Below are positions 25,946-41,000 of a DNA stretch of 64,000 nucleotides, in pieces. The stretch is from positions 10,694,023 to 10,758,022 of the forward strand of contig JANVCC010000040.1 of assembly GCA_025345505.1 (NCBI GenBank), given 5' to 3'. Below the pieces are notes generated by a model. The model made no database searches, was not told where the DNA came from, and was given only the letters and a program-made list of their open reading frames with translations. Made by a program: the position numbers and the translations under genes. Each line of letters begins with the position of its first letter. The first letter of the stretch is position 1. This DNA is from Todiramphus chloris collaris. Its lineage: Eukaryota; Chordata; Aves; Coraciiformes; Alcedinidae.

Positions 25946-26023
25946 ATGGATTTGCGAAACATTCCCTATCGTTCAGATGTGGTTGCATGGAACCCAGATG
26001 ACTTAGCAGAATATTTTAGGACG
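25946..26023 (+). CDS. LCP2: LCP2 exon 1 (coding part), residues 1-26
   Basis: Starts MDLRNIPYRSDVVAW and ends DDLAEYFRT before the donor GTAAGT. It supplies the N-terminus and first helix of the SAM domain, which mediates oligomerisation and contains the nuclear-signalling-dispensable N-terminal region of the adaptor. Ends in phase 0. Confidence 0.95.
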
Positions 26024-29000
26024 GTAAGTTTAGTCTTTTGTCTTTGTATGATGGAAGAGCAAACTACTGTAACATCGTTTGTGCTAGATTTACATATTTT
26101 TATAATGGGCAAAGCTTGTGGCAAAAGTAAAAGCAAAACCACTGCCAGTTAAGCAGCTGAGCTACATACGCTGGCCGGTGAAATCTGTAAATGAATCTTG
26201 AAAGTGAGTTTTAAATTGGGTGTAAGAGAAAATATACACTCTACTACAATTGTTGATATAAAATATATTAATAGCTGCAAAAGCCATTAATGTGTGAAGA
26301 TTACAAGTTTTCTAGGTCCTTAATTGTTTTCAGAAGAGGTGTGGTTTTTTCGGACTGCTCAGTGAGCTTTTGAATGTCCTTGCTAATCACACCCCTGAGA
26401 ACCCAGCCAAGAACTTAACAGTTCTGGATACACGGAATCCTAAGTCTTTTAGGCTCAGTTGGAAAAACATTTTGCCTTTTGTTTTGACTTCCCTATTCTA
26501 AAACTTCTTGGGCAAAACTCATGGCTGAAGATTACTGGCCACCCCTCCTCTCCTGTCACTGTTACTTTTTCTGAAGTTACCTTGTGTGACTAGCTAGGAA
26601 CTTCTGTTTCTTTTGACACCTTTTTCAGCTGTGACTATCCATAAATTTCATGATACAATGCAGAGGAGTTTCTACACTGAAGAAATACTTTGAAAGGCAA
26701 TACAGGAATTCACTAATATATATCCTCTGCATCATGATGCTGACCCCTTTGTAATTGAGCCAATCTTACTGAAATTTTATTGCTGTGTGTTCTCTGTAAA
26801 TTGCTTGTTTTTCAATTCACATCAGAGTGACTGCTTCATCTCCCCTGCTACTGAATACACTCCGCCCAAGGTCAAAATTGTCAGCCTGGAATTTAACATT
26901 CAGATCAATCAGAAGATTTGGGAAGATTTTTCAAGTAGTGGAAGTATTAGATGTTTAATTTTCAAGTGACCTGTTGGACTAGGTTTGTAAAACCTGGAGC
27001 AGTTTGGGCTTCATTTTGAAATAATGCAGAATTTAGTGTTTCAATGGCTCCTGTAACTCTATGAGAGTTATGTGGGGAGTTGAGGGAAGTTGATACCAGA
27101 TTACGAAACTAACTAATAAGGACAAGCAGATCAAGCACAAAGTCTGTGTCTACCAAATCTCCCAAGCACGGAAACTGCCAACTACTTCCAAACCTCTGAT
27201 TTTAGGGTGCAGGGGTTAGTGGCACAGGAAAGTGAAATGAAGAATTGGAGATGGAACATCTACTGATCCAGAAACCCCCCCAGGACAGGGATAATCTTGG
27301 CGTTCCATTTTTGTGGAGGTGTTATCAGGGCAAAAGCTACGTAGAGTCATCATGTTTTACCCAGTCTAGCAGTTGCTCACTGCTGCATACAGCCTTGTGC
27401 TGGTCACATCAGGGTAGCACTCACTGTATGAAAGAGCCATTATTTACAGCTTTAGGGCCTGAGTCTGCACAAAAGTCTTAATGTGTATCCCAAAATACTT
27501 GTCTGAGATAGACCTGTTTCTGTGTGTAACTGAAGGTGGCTCCTAAAAATATTCTCTCAGCTGTTCAGACATCTTGAGGATCTGTTCTTATGTGACACCA
27601 AGTGACAGGTTTACTCCTTAAAATGAATAAATAGGATAGAACTAAGATAAGACATAATGCTCTCTATAAGATGTTCTCTGCTTTAGGGGAATTACCCCAG
27701 CAGCACAAGATCATTTGTCTGTATGAAGCTCACTAACTAAAGTTTCATCCAGGATCAGAGCCATCCTTTTGTCTTGGAGGTTTCAAAAGGTCACCTGGTC
27801 TCCCCTCTCTTTGGGTTCCTTTCTGGTATGGACTTTATCAGCTTGAAACAGAAAAAAAAGCAGTCTAGCCAGATCAAAACTACATGCTGTATTCTCACAT
27901 TACGCTATTATTGCTCTTGTTTTGGAAAAAAAACAAAAAAAAGGACAGTCATTGAAAATATTTGAGTCATGTCTTGCTAAATGTGGCTTGCTTTGTGGGT
28001 TTGTTGTTGTTTGGGGTTTTTTTGTCCCTAAGTCCCCCAAATTACTGTTAAGTTTTTTGTGTGGTAGGACCAGGAGCTTTCTTTTCTTATGTACATGATC
28101 ATCTTCTAAAATGCATGTCCTTGTCCTAGATGCTACTGTAAAACAATATTGTGGAAAAGCTTTCCAAACATTAGAGATAACTTCCAGGATTAACAAGCAA
28201 CATTTTCATCCAGAAAAAGAAGCTTTTCAATTACAACAATGGATTCAATTGCTTGAATCAGGGCTTTGGTGTTCCAGGATATTAAGGTTATTGCTATTTC
28301 CCACAACTGCATCCCAGTCAATACCACAATTATTCTTTTTACAAATATTTCTTTGAGCCAGGCAACCGTGCGGTAGTTTTTAAATGTGAGGAACTGCATA
28401 CTCCTAAATGGATGAAAATCCTCAAGTCCACTGAAGAACCTTTGTCTTAAAGATCCATGTTTACAGAACACAATGAACCATTTAGACAGGCTTTAGCATA
28501 CAAAAGGGTAACTTGCAGCATCTGCTCAAAGCTAGACGTCTAAGTGTCTTAATCCATTCTTTTAATTAAGGGTGCAATAATCCTCTTCTTTTCATTGACA
28601 GTTAAAGTATAAGGACTGTGAGAAAGTCGTGAGAAAGCACAACATAAGTGGACAGAGGTTTTTGGTAAGTAGAGTTGTACAATTCCTTCCTGTAAATTTC
28701 CAATCACATATTTGGTTCAACTCCTCCTTACTTTGCATTGACAGATGCAAAGTACTTACCTTGCAAATGGTTACTGAGATATAAATAAGAGAAGTAAACA
28801 CCTTTGCTAAAGCCAGCCAGACATCTTGTTTCAAATATGGGATGCTGGGAACCCAAACATGTTTTTCTATATGAATATATTTTAGCATTTTTTAAACTGA
28901 CAGGGAAGTTTTAAACCCACAATCTTGTCTTGAATTCCTTTCTTCCTTTATAGGAAGTGCTTGTTTTCAAATACTAGCTACAGAAAACTCACATTTATTA

Positions 29001-32000
29001 ATTTTCCTCTCCTACTGAAGAAGACACACAGACCTGGCCAGAATGACTCACCTTCTGTTGGAATCACTATTTCATGCCCCTAGTTAAAATCAGATTTCTT
29101 CTGCAGCAATATACAAAATCAGGGAGCTTTAAACACACCAAACTAGTAAGCAAACTCCCAGTGGGTTTACAACGACATTGCTCCAGGCTTTGCTCCAGCA
29201 GCTTGGCTTAACATTAGAAAAGGTGACCTCTGCCATTGACACAGCTGCCTTTTTCAGGTCTTAAACACACACCCATGAAGGTGTGTAAGGGCTTTTATTA
29301 TTACTTCACTTTATTTTTATTTTGTTTTCAAATATTAACCATTCTATTTTCCCCACAAGTAGTAGTTTTGATAATCTGTGTAATTAGTCGTAGTGGGGAA
29401 ATCTACACATACCTCTTCTAAAGACTTCTTATTTTTCATTTGCTTGTCCTAATATAGCAAGGTTTTTGCCATTTCATTGAACTGTGACGTGAACATTTTC
29501 AATCCCCTTTTGGAGGAACAGGACATTGCACCTCCCTCCTACTGGGCGGAGTCAGAATTATTCAGATACGTGTCAGGATTTATCCTACTAACCCCTAAGG
29601 TCAAGCACTATCTGGTGCTGGACTGAGAGTTCTGTCTCCGGAAGCATTATGAAAGCCTGAAAGTTTGTGAGGCACAAATACAAGAGCAATAACTGTGTGA
29701 TTCCTAAGTAATTTTTGAAATTTGTTGTTTCTTTCCAGAGTGTTTCTCTAAATACATAGCTCAGAGTGCAGCATTTCTTCAGAAGCATCCTGAGAGATTC
29801 AAAGGATGTTTTTCTGTTAAGCAAGCAGCTGTTCACATCTGCTGAGATATTTTTTAAGCTTTTGACCTACTTGTCAATTGTATAACGCAAAAAAAGGTTC
29901 ACCTGTTACACAGAACAACAAAAGGAGTCTTTAAGTGGAATATTCTAGAGTACAATGAAATCTTGAAAAAAAAAGACTTCTCTGTATGAATAGTGTTTCT
30001 AAGAAATATCTTACATTTTGTAAGTCCTTGGGAACCGCCAAGTTACATTCACACAGAGGAAACTGTTGAGTGTTTGCAGGTTTTGTATCTACTGCCAGAT
30101 CTATATCAAAGTCACATTTCTCTATCTACTGGCTACCACAAGGAAGTTCAGTAAAGATGCAGTAGGAATAAAACCAGAGAGATTCCATGTAACTTATTCT
30201 AATAAAATTCTCTAATATTTAAAATAGCAACATCACCCTTTTATGAGAGTTTAAACCCATAATATTTGTCAGGTTTATCACTAGAATAGAAGTCCAGGGA
30301 GAAGCTTAAAAAATCTTTACGAAAAAATTATGATTCTTCAGTAAATCCTGCATGACGCTGCCATGAAAGGAGTGCAGGTTTTTTATGTTTTACTCCCTTG
30401 AGTTCTCCCAGAGGCTAAAGAGTGATGGGAAATACAGCTAGGACTTGTTCTCTCCTGAAAATAACTGATAGCTTTGTGAGCCAATTACTGTTGGCAGTTA
30501 GAAAGACAGAAAGAACCAGAGTATTATCCATGTTCCAAACAGAGTTTCTGAAGCTTGTGATTAACTCAACAAAATATTTTCTCAAAAGTTTTCATAATGC
30601 ACTAATCTGTCCTACATTTGGAGTTGCACATGATGGAAGAAGAGAGGGGCTGACTCTCTGCAGAAGCATCAGTAAAGCTCTCCAGACTTAGCGCAGCTCA
30701 GCTTAGGTCAGGAGTAAGCTGCAATCTAATTGCTGTATCATGGTTGAAGGGGGATGACATACTCCACACCCAGCTTCTAGAAAGACTTTCTTTGGTTAGG
30801 CTGCCAAGGCTGCTCTTAAGTCCAAGGAGTTTTCAGCTACGTGACCAGTACAACATGTGGTTTTACATATACTGTGATGTTACAGGTAAGGTTCTTAGAA
30901 TGAAACTCCAGCAAATGGTGTTCTATTTTAAAATCCACAGCTTTATCCTGGAACTTTGCAACCATGCACAACTTTACCTGATTTCACTATGAGGATGTGA
31001 AGGAATTCAACACATCTATCTCCTGAAGTCACTTAAAAGCCATATTTTTTAGCTATACTAAATAGTTGTAAAGCAAAATAGCATAAAATCAGAATCTGTG
31101 GTAGAACTTTGTCTATCAGGAACAATCCTTTATAAAGGGCATTTCATTGGACACTCTCTTAAAACTACAAGTGTTTAAAAAAACATTTGAAATATTCTGC
31201 CCCTTTACATTTAATGTGAGAAGCAGCATTCCAAAATTGCCATGAAGAATGCCATTGGTGATGATTGCAGGCAGACCATGCATGTTCTGTTGAACTCACA
31301 CCAGAATCAGTACCACAGGGTGTTACCAGGATGCAGCGATTAATTGTTTTGACACTGTCCACTGAGAGGAATTATGGTATCTCAAGACTTCGTAATAAGC
31401 ACAGAGAGGATACATTTTCTCTATGCTAGGTGATGGCTCTATACAATGAAAAGCAATGTCCAGAAAGCAAGAGAAGAAAAAGAGAAAAAAAGCATACAAG
31501 ACTTAAAAATAGTGCTGGAATTTTTTTGTTTACTGTCTGTTCACTTAGTTTAGCTTAAGTATCTCTAATAGTGATTTCTAGTGAGAAAGCTGTTGCAAAA
31601 GAAAGCTTTATTTCCAGTTCTTTTCAAAAGCTGAGCAGGGATGGATTTTAACTGTGCCTGTAAGTCCAAGTGACAATACAACACCAATAGAGGACTCACT
31701 TAGAACCCAAATCAGAAAAGCAAATGACTTGACTTTAGCTTTGCACAGAGTCCCATTAATTTGAAATTAATCCTGGAAGAATGGACCATCTGCTGGCAAA
31801 CATTTAGCCAGCTCTCACCTGGTAAGAGCTGGTTTAAGGGGTTTCCTTACAGAACTTTTTAACAAGCTATCATTAGAATATTCTAGCTAGAAAAATACTT
31901 CTTTGTGAAGTTAGATGTGATTCTTTTGTTGAAGTCCTTTATGCTGTGTGTAAACAAATACACATGATGTTTATTAACCTCCTAGCTAGTTTATCACAAC

Positions 32001-35000
32001 TGGCAGCAACATAAAGTAAAATCCAACATACAGCAAAACAGAAAAAATATAGACAGGTTTTTTTTTCTAAAAATGGGTTCCCTTCTTGTAGGACCCTTGG
32101 GATGGCAGGCTGTTACTCTGCATTGCTTTGCTATGCCTCACTTCACATCATATTTTTGAATAAGCAAATTTTGATAAGTCACAGGGTGTTCCATGGACAA
32201 TTTTGTGATATGTACCATGTGTTTCCTTTTCAGAACATGTCTGAAAATGATATTCAGAAATTTCCCAAACTCAGAGTGCCGTAAGTAAAGACAAACCAAT
32301 TTAACACTAAAAATTATCTTAAGTGTTCTGCAGTGAAAACTCATACAAAATACTGGGCAAATGATTTGCAAGTGATTAGTTAAGATTCCTGTTTATTGCA
32401 GTCTACTGAGTGAAAAAGAACAGTGTTCCAAAATAGGAGGGTTGTCATGACTGCTCAAGAACAAAAAAAAATTGTCTGGGGGATGTTCAAAAGAACTCAT
32501 CCATAAATTCTTTGACTGACAGCAGCGACACAAAGGTTAAACTGTTTTTCAAGTATTACCTTCAAAGTAAGATTTAACTGTAGACTTGAACTCAAAGGAA
32601 AAAATTGTCAGGTATGTATACAACAGTTGAGGAGTTCAAGCAGTTTTCATCACATGCTTTTCCTTTATGTAGGTGTTAAATCAGTTTGGAACAATTGATT
32701 CAGTATTAAATAGCTTTCCTTAGTTCCTGGGGATTAGGCCTTGCGAAAGTTTTGAATTTATCTGAACAGCTTTCATAATTTCATAGAAGTTACTAAATGA
32801 AGAACAAAAATCTCAAGTCGATACTGAGTAATAGAAAATTAGCTTCTTCTAATATTTCATGGTGAAATATGAATGATTTTATTTTGTCAGAAGTTCTCTA
32901 GTACCTATTTAAGCTGGAAGTTAGAAGGTTCCTAACCTGTGTGGTCATTCACATTCATAGAAATACAGAATTGTTTGGGTTGAAAGAGACTTTACAGATC
33001 ATCTAGTTCCAGTTCCAGACTAGACCAGGTTGCACAGAGCCCCATCCAACCTGGCCTTGAACACATCTAGTGATGGACCATCTACAACTTCCCTAGGCAA
33101 CCTGTTCCAGTATCTCACCATCCTCACAGTAAAGAATTTTTTCCTAATATCTAATGTGCTCATGGGTAAACTGGTGGCTAGATCTGAGGGCAGAAGGATA
33201 CCTCTGTTCTTACCAAATATGCAAGGACTTGAATGTGAAAGACTCAGACATGACCTGTTACTTAGATCATATCTGTATCCTGACAAAATAGATTTCCTGC
33301 TAATGAGGATTGGTGGTGTGTAATGTGTTTGTGAGGGGGCCCAGATGCTCTAAAAAAAAAAATGCCCTGATGTCTCGGCACTTTGGAACTTGCTGTCAAT
33401 TAAAAGGAACATTTAACTCTGGCTACTGAGAGTAAGGGACCCAAGTTACACCAGATTGTCTAGGAAAAAGTCATCTTACCACACTGTAAAAGACATTGCT
33501 TGTAAATCTCTGATTGTTTGTCCCTTCTTAACAGTCCTTTGGCAAAATTGCCTTTTGTTCTCCTTGTTTGAACATGTAAGTTTGAGGACTTCTGGTGGTT
33601 GCCTTTCATATTCGTGAATCAAAAGTAGTCAGTGGAAGGTCTGATAAACACACACATACAAGAATATTAGTGTCATAGGTGAATAGTTAGAATAAAATCC
33701 AACAATGTGGAATTGCTCCTATCTCATCATCTATTGATATCAAAAATTACTTCAAAATTCAATTTTCACTGTCCACTTACCTTTTCACACCCTAGTAGAA
33801 AGTGAACAGCCTTTTCTGGTCAAATCTTTTGGGTTTTGCAGCAAGAAAAGAACTTGAAATCAAGATCTTTAAGTTCTGGAACTAATGCCCTTGTTCTTGG
33901 CTTTCTCCACATTTACAAACAGCTAAACAATACACTAGAACATTGTGAATATAAATGGAAATAGCTTGATGTGATGTGGGGTCCTCTGTGTAATGCCACT
34001 GTTTGAAAAAGGAACTTAGAGCTTTAATAGGAAAGAGAAATGACTGCCATTTAAGAACAAAACAACACAACACAACAACAAAACGTGAAAAAAAACCCAA
34101 CCAAAACTACCCCAAGAGAATAAAATTAATGGGTAGAAGAACCTGTCACTTTTTTAACATTCATTTCATTACTTCAGAAACTCCACACTCTCACCACAAT
34201 GTGAAGTGCTTGCTGTTAACTTCTGGTAGAACACATTCATGCCTTACTCTTATATCACAATGGAAACCTTGCCTAGTAGGAAGTTTTTCTACAAGCTTTA
34301 GCATACTGTAGCTACAGTACCCAATACTTAACAACAACACTGCTAAAATCTGAGCATATTCTGTGAAAATGGTGAACCTCCATAGCAAGTGTCACACTTA
34401 CAGCATTGACCGTGGACTGAATGAAAAGCACATGAACAAGACAGACTGTTCTCCAGTAACTTTAGCAGGGTTATACTGACCTACACATACCGAGAACCCA
34501 GCACTTGCACCTAGACAAGGTTTGCAAACCACAGCCTACATTCATACAGTCCTCCTGACCTGGGTGTGTGGTTTTACTAAATATACACATCTGAGTAAAT
34601 CTACCGATCAAGTTTTGAATGTAACTGTCATTACTTTGGGGATGATTCTGTGACTTTTACAGAAAATCTTGACATATCTAAGTAGGTAACAGTTGTCATT
34701 ACAAAGTACGATAGGCCGTTTCCTTAAGCTAATAATTAACAGAATTATTATTTTGAGAGTTGATCTCCACCAGCCATTTTACAGGTGTACATCTTCATGA
34801 ACCTTCTTTTGGCTTATTTTTTAAATGCCAAAAAAAGGATTAAAATACTATTTTTAAAATTTAATACTTGATAAATTCTTTAAAACTCTCCATTAAAAGA
34901 GAGTAAATTCCTGGTCCTAGAGGACTTTGCCTTCTATCTCTCTCATCCATCTTAAGTCCTTTACCCAATACAGGTAGAATGGATTCTACTCATGACAACA

Positions 35001-38000
35001 ATACGTGCCATGAAGCGAACGAAAGCCAGTTTGGGAGCACTGCTCTGGGGGTTAGTTCTGTGGGGTGGGTTTTTTTATTTTTGACTTCCTGCCCGTTTTA
35101 AGCTAAGCGTCTGGTAGAGGAGGTAGAAAGAGAAAGAGAAGTCTGAGTAACATTTTCTGCAAGCGTTGTTGCCTTATCCTCTCCTATCATCCACTCCCAC
35201 AACTCAGAAAGCAATGTGGTTTTGGTACTTCCTTCCTCACATGGCTACAGACTCCTCAGCTGCTCAGTGCACCCATCTCCTGACATAACATTGTTAAGTG
35301 GTGCCCTTCCAAACTTTGCTTTCCTCTAATAATCTCTCTGAGCCAGTGGTCTGAAGCATCTCAAATAAAGTTGAAGATTAGGCATTGTATTTTAAGCAGC
35401 AAATGATTCAATTTTAAAATGCAAGATAAGACCAGTAACTTTTTCCTTTCAGTTTTTCCTCAAAAAGCAGTTGGTGTAAATCCTTATAGCAGCCAGCCCG
35501 GGTTTAGTCCCAAAAGCTTGAAAACATTCAGGACTCATTCATACCCCTCAAAGTCTGAACTAGAAGAATTATTAATTCTAAAACCAGTGATCTTCATTTT
35601 ACTTGTTTAGCTGAAAATAAGCACAGTATTAGGAAAGATCCTTCCTCTACCTCTTCTACAATGGACAATAAGCCACACACAAGTTCCACAATCCACTTCT
35701 CAAGCAAAGCACTGGTATACACAGTGCACTGGTCACCCCAGAACATTTCCTGATTTTTCAAAGAAATTTACTATTCACACTGCAACTTCCTATCACCTGC
35801 AGCCGGAGGAAATGTCTTGTGCAGAGGAGTGCTGATTGCATTGGAAAGAAGAGCAAGAGGAGCCTGTGGCTATAACCTGGCATTTTTCTTGCTTTATACA
35901 ATTTCCTTGGGTAATGATGTCAGATTTAGACAGCTGTAAATCCTTCTCATATTATTAACAATTGTGCATCTGCTTATTTCAAAAGAGGCAAGTATGACAA
36001 TATTTGCTTCAAACCAGAAAACTGCAAAAAATTGTCCTAAAAAATGAAAAAACCAAAAATTATTCTTCCTCTGCCTTTCTGTTTCCATACTTAGATCCTT
36101 GAGCACATATCCTTAATTTCAAATTACCCATCTTCATCCTTTTCAGACAGCATGGCCACACTGACCTGAAATTGCTTGTTCTCTGATACTTGCTGGCAGC
36201 CTGATCTGTCCCCATAGCACTTTCCATAGCCAAGAAGAGCAATCCTATGCCTTGAGTTTATCTTTTAAGCTGAATTACGCTAAAGGAAGCATTAGGAAAG
36301 TAGTAAGGGCAAGCAAAGGGGTATTTAGCATGGTTCAAGATTAAAAAAAAAAAAAAAAAAAAAAGAAAAGAATGTTTTTGTTGGCTTTTTTGTAATGCTG
36401 GGTTGCTTGAAAACTTGTGTCCCTTGAGTCCAAGCCCAGGCGATAACGCAGTCACCATTATTTAAAGCAGTGTTCTAGTGCATGATGTCTACCACACCCA
36501 AAGTTTCTAAGGCTTGCTGGGTTTAGTGTTTATTTTTAAACTTGATCCAAAAATATGGGTTTTTATCTGTGTAGAAAAAGTCTAGTTTTCAACTGGATAT
36601 GGTATAGCACAACTTTGCAATAATGATAAATTCAGTATTCTCTATGACAGACTATTTTTAGTAAATATTGAAGGAAAGCAGCTAAGAATATGAATGACAA
36701 GTTTCAAGGACGATTTTTTTAATCTATTTTTGTGTTTCTTTTAAATAGAATTTTAAGTAAATTAAGTCAAGAAATAAACAGAAATGAAGGGAGGCTATCT
36801 TTCTTACCAAAATGGTAAGTAAAGCAATTCAGTTTTCTTTCCCACAGCTTTCAGAGATATTTTTTCTGGACTGTTTTCAATTTGATCAGTAACACCTGGG
36901 TTAGATGCTCAGCCTGGAAATTATATCAAAGAAAACTGGTTTGTTAATGTCATGCTTTAAGAATAACAAATCCTGAGCCCATGAACACCCTTGATACTTC
37001 TGCCATGTCCCAAACCAAGTAACATAAATTTCATACCATTTTCCACCTGAAAATTAATGTTTAAGAATTCTGTAAAGCCCAGGCATATATTATTGCATTA
37101 ATAAATCATCATTAATGCATTTTACAGACCTATACTTTATTCCACATTTTAATAATTTATGACTTATAATTGAATATAATATTCTTGCAAAAGAGCAAAA
37201 ATTGCAAGATCATTGCATGAGAAAAGAAGAATTTATATTCATACACAAAGAAAAGCTAAGTCTAGTCTGTATATTATGGATTTACATCACCTGATAACAT
37301 GGGTTTACACTTTTACATTAACTAGAGTTCAAAAGTAGAATTGAAAACCATGAAAATATTTATCAGCCCTACATATATTTATAAACTTGAATTTCAGCAG
37401 CTTGAATGGAATTAGTACAGTTTTTATTGTCAGGACTGGCATCCCTGGTAAATCTATTTACTGAGTCCCCTTGTTTCTAAACACTCAACCTCACTGACCT
37501 GAGTTTTTTTCAAGACAGTTTAACTTACATTAGGATCCTTTATGTGAAAGTAGTGTGGTTTTGGCATTTTGGGCAGAGTTAAATTCATCTCTATAAACTT
37601 CATTCTACTGTTTAACTATTCCCTTTGTTCGCAACAGGCTTAATTTGCTTCAAACATTTGAGAATTGCAAAGTGAAGAAATTAATTTTATCTCTCTCTTT
37701 GTTGTAGGGCCCAAACACAAAAATGTCATGAAAATCCAGGTAAGTGTGTACTGGCAGGTAGTCTCTTACAATAAAAAGGGGTTTAAAATATTTAAATACT
37801 AAGTTAATCTTTGCAGGGTGGGGTGGGGGAGGGTGGGCAACCCAAAATAACAAACAGGAAAAGATGAGAGCATGAAGAAGTTGCAAAAAGAGTAAGAGTG
37901 GTTACAGGAGAACAAGCAAGAATGTATTTTTAAAACAGGAAAGATGAAGAAAGGCAAGAGCAGAGACACTTACATGAGAATCCCAATCTACCTTTCTTTA

Positions 38001-41000
38001 TCCTAAGCCATAGTACCAGTGCTTATCTCTTTGTTCCAACAGCTCCTGCCCCTGCCCCTACTCCTAGTAGCACGTCATATCAGAGAGGTAAGCTTCTAGA
38101 TGCCTGCTGTGTTATGAATTTTTATTTCACTTATATTAATAGGCCAAGAGCACTTAAAACTGCTGCAAGCTACCATGTTCCCTCAGTCCTACTGTAATGA
38201 AAAAAAAGAACCTTGGTGTGAAAGATAAAATAGTATTAAAATAGTATTAAAAAAAAAAAGACAGAAGAAGTCTATGCTCATTCTAAAAACATCCTACATT
38301 GAAGACTGGAAGTGTAGGACACACTTGAAGTGACAGCACATATATCATCTCATAGAAGGTTAACCAGACTCAGAATGATGTTCGTAGTGCCTTTCATGAA
38401 TGCCTGCCTGCCTGCCTTTGAAAGACCTACCTTGTTCCTGCAACATAGGACTGTGGTTCAGAATGATCTGGGATTTGTTGTGTCTTTTTTGTCAAGTTAT
38501 ATCTTGATAGTTTAAATCCTTGTACATGCTAAGAGGCCTGTGCTCATGCTTCTTTACACAGGATACAGTCAAGATGATGGTGGCTGGTCTTCATTTGTGA
38601 GTATCAGGATTAACAAAACATACTGGTTGAATGGATTATTTCTTCTTTAAGGTCTGTCATTTCTTGCATTATTGACTTTGGGCAGCACAGATGGAGTGAG
38701 CAGTGGCAGGGGGCATGAGGATGAGGAGAAACAGAAGCAGGAGCATGAATGATTGGCATAGTTGCATACAAATTTTCATTGAGAAAAAGGTCTTCCCCAG
38801 CAAGTCAAGGCAGAGTCCTACACACTGCCTCAACAAACAGGTCTCCCCGGAACCGTATCTGAATTTTATATACTTATTACAAATTCTTCAAAGAGGTGGC
38901 TAGTAAAGGAAAGGCTGCTACATTATTCATTCTTCCCATTTTATTGGTTTGTTGAAGAATCTCATTTTCCAAAGACAGCTCGACTGCACATGTCCCTTTT
39001 GCCTTTCAGCACAGAAAATGCATCAGTAATTGTTAGATGAAGGACACGCAGCTCAGCTGGCTGATGCACAGTCTGGGTTTACGATGCTCTCCTGGAGTGA
39101 CCAGTGCCAATCGGGTTTTGCAAAAAAATGGAGAGGGATTTTAAAAAAATCACTTGCTACTAAGTTTGCAGGAGATTTGCACCTATAGAGCACCTGGGCT
39201 CTGTGTCAGTACAGAGCTAGTCTGGAACTTTCAGCCAAGACAGCAATGACAAACTGAGTACTTTTTCTTGTAAGCCTTGGCAGATCGCACAGAGGATGTG
39301 CGCTATGACTGCTACTATATCTTCACTGTGGTCTTACTAGGACCTGCAAGTTGTATGAAGCTGTTTTGGTTCTGGTCAGCGGAGTGCACCAAGACCTGTA
39401 TTAAAGACCTTATTTTTTTCTGAAGCAGTTTTAGGAAGTTGAGCTGCAGGCTTTAAAATACATGCTATTAAGTAAGAACTATTATCAACAGGCATCAACT
39501 GCTGCCCCAGTGTGTTCCTAGGAAGTACTGAATTGTTTGCTGGTGCCTTGTCTGTTACCTAAACCAAAGGCACTGTGCATTTCACTAAGCTGTCACCTTA
39601 CCCTGACCTTCCACTGCAGTCCCTGTTATAAAATGATACTAGTTTCCTTTCTGAAGTTGTTGAGTGCTGTATGCATTAAGAAAACGCTGCCTCCTTTCCC
39701 TGTTTTATTCCAACAGATTTTTTTTTTTCATTCAGACTGTAAAAACTTGATAGCCTCCAGAGTGAAAAATAGCTCAGGGGAAGGCCATAAGGTTAGATGA
39801 TCTATCTTCTATGTACATTCGTCAGGATGAAGATGATGACTATGAAAGCCCTGATGATGACCAGGAAAAGGAAGATGAGGCTGACTATGAATCACCAACA
39901 GAAGAACCTGAGGAAGCAGAACATGACAGCGATGGCTATGAGCCACCTCCGTCCAATAATGATGAAGTACACCACAATGTCATATTTCCTGCCAAGTCAC
40001 TTGCAAACAACACGGAGTATATAGGTAATTACTAAAAATTGTTATTAATAATTTGAAAATTATATTTACAATTTAGGTGTCCGGTAATGGAATAGAGATG
40101 GTATTTTCCTTAAGTCAACAATGAATAGATAATGAACAAGATCTGGTGACACAGATTTACAGAATGTTGGCGGCTTTGTGACTTTTAAAGCAGAATTTTC
40201 TATTTCAGAGACGCTCTGTCTTTTGGATTAAAGATCAGTATTGTGTGATGTGTGCATCACTTGGTCTTTGGTTTGAATCTGCGTGGTTAAACATATGTGC
40301 ATCCCGTATCAGCTTTAGTATCGCAACCTTGAACAGAGCAAGTTGTCACAACAGTGGCAAAAAACTCTAGTGAAAATTGGGAAAAGAAAGAGATGAGCTT
40401 TCTCTGCCCATCATTTTTTATGTCTGGTTCTTCAGCAGCCTGCAGCTGAGGAGTCAAACACAGAAGCACAAACCTGCCAGTCTGACTTGCTGGTGCTTCA
40501 CACAGCCACTGCACTGCAGTGAATGAAAGCACTCGGGGTGGGGGCAATGGACTGGCACACAGAGTCACCTCACCACCAAAGAGGAGCAACTGTTCATTAC
40601 ATACTACAGCAATATCTTTATGATATATTAACTTCAGTATGCAGGTTATTGTAAGGGCTTTTTTTTGCAAAGATTAATGAGCATAAAATAACAAAACTGT
40701 GTAGTTGTTTAATTTGGGATTTTTATTTTTTTTTTTTTCTTTAGATAGACCTCCAGCAACTAGATCATCACATCAGCCTCCAGTACCACCCCAGAGACCT
40801 GGCCCATCTCTAGTACCAGCCTCATTTGGGGGAAGAGGTGCTTCTGTATGTTCCATTCTTAATATTTCACCTACCTCCTTTGCCATTACCTTCTTCAATG
40901 TCCAAGAGTAATGCTATTTTTATTCAGGTAGTGTATGCAGAGGAAGAATTTCAGATGTCAAAATAGACTGGAACTCTGTTACATAGTGGCCATTTTTTCA

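Noticed and set aside
33020-33286. 88-codon minus-strand frame as a host gene
   Set aside because: Its C-terminal half is the CR1 ORF2 C-terminus; the N-terminal half is flanking sequence.
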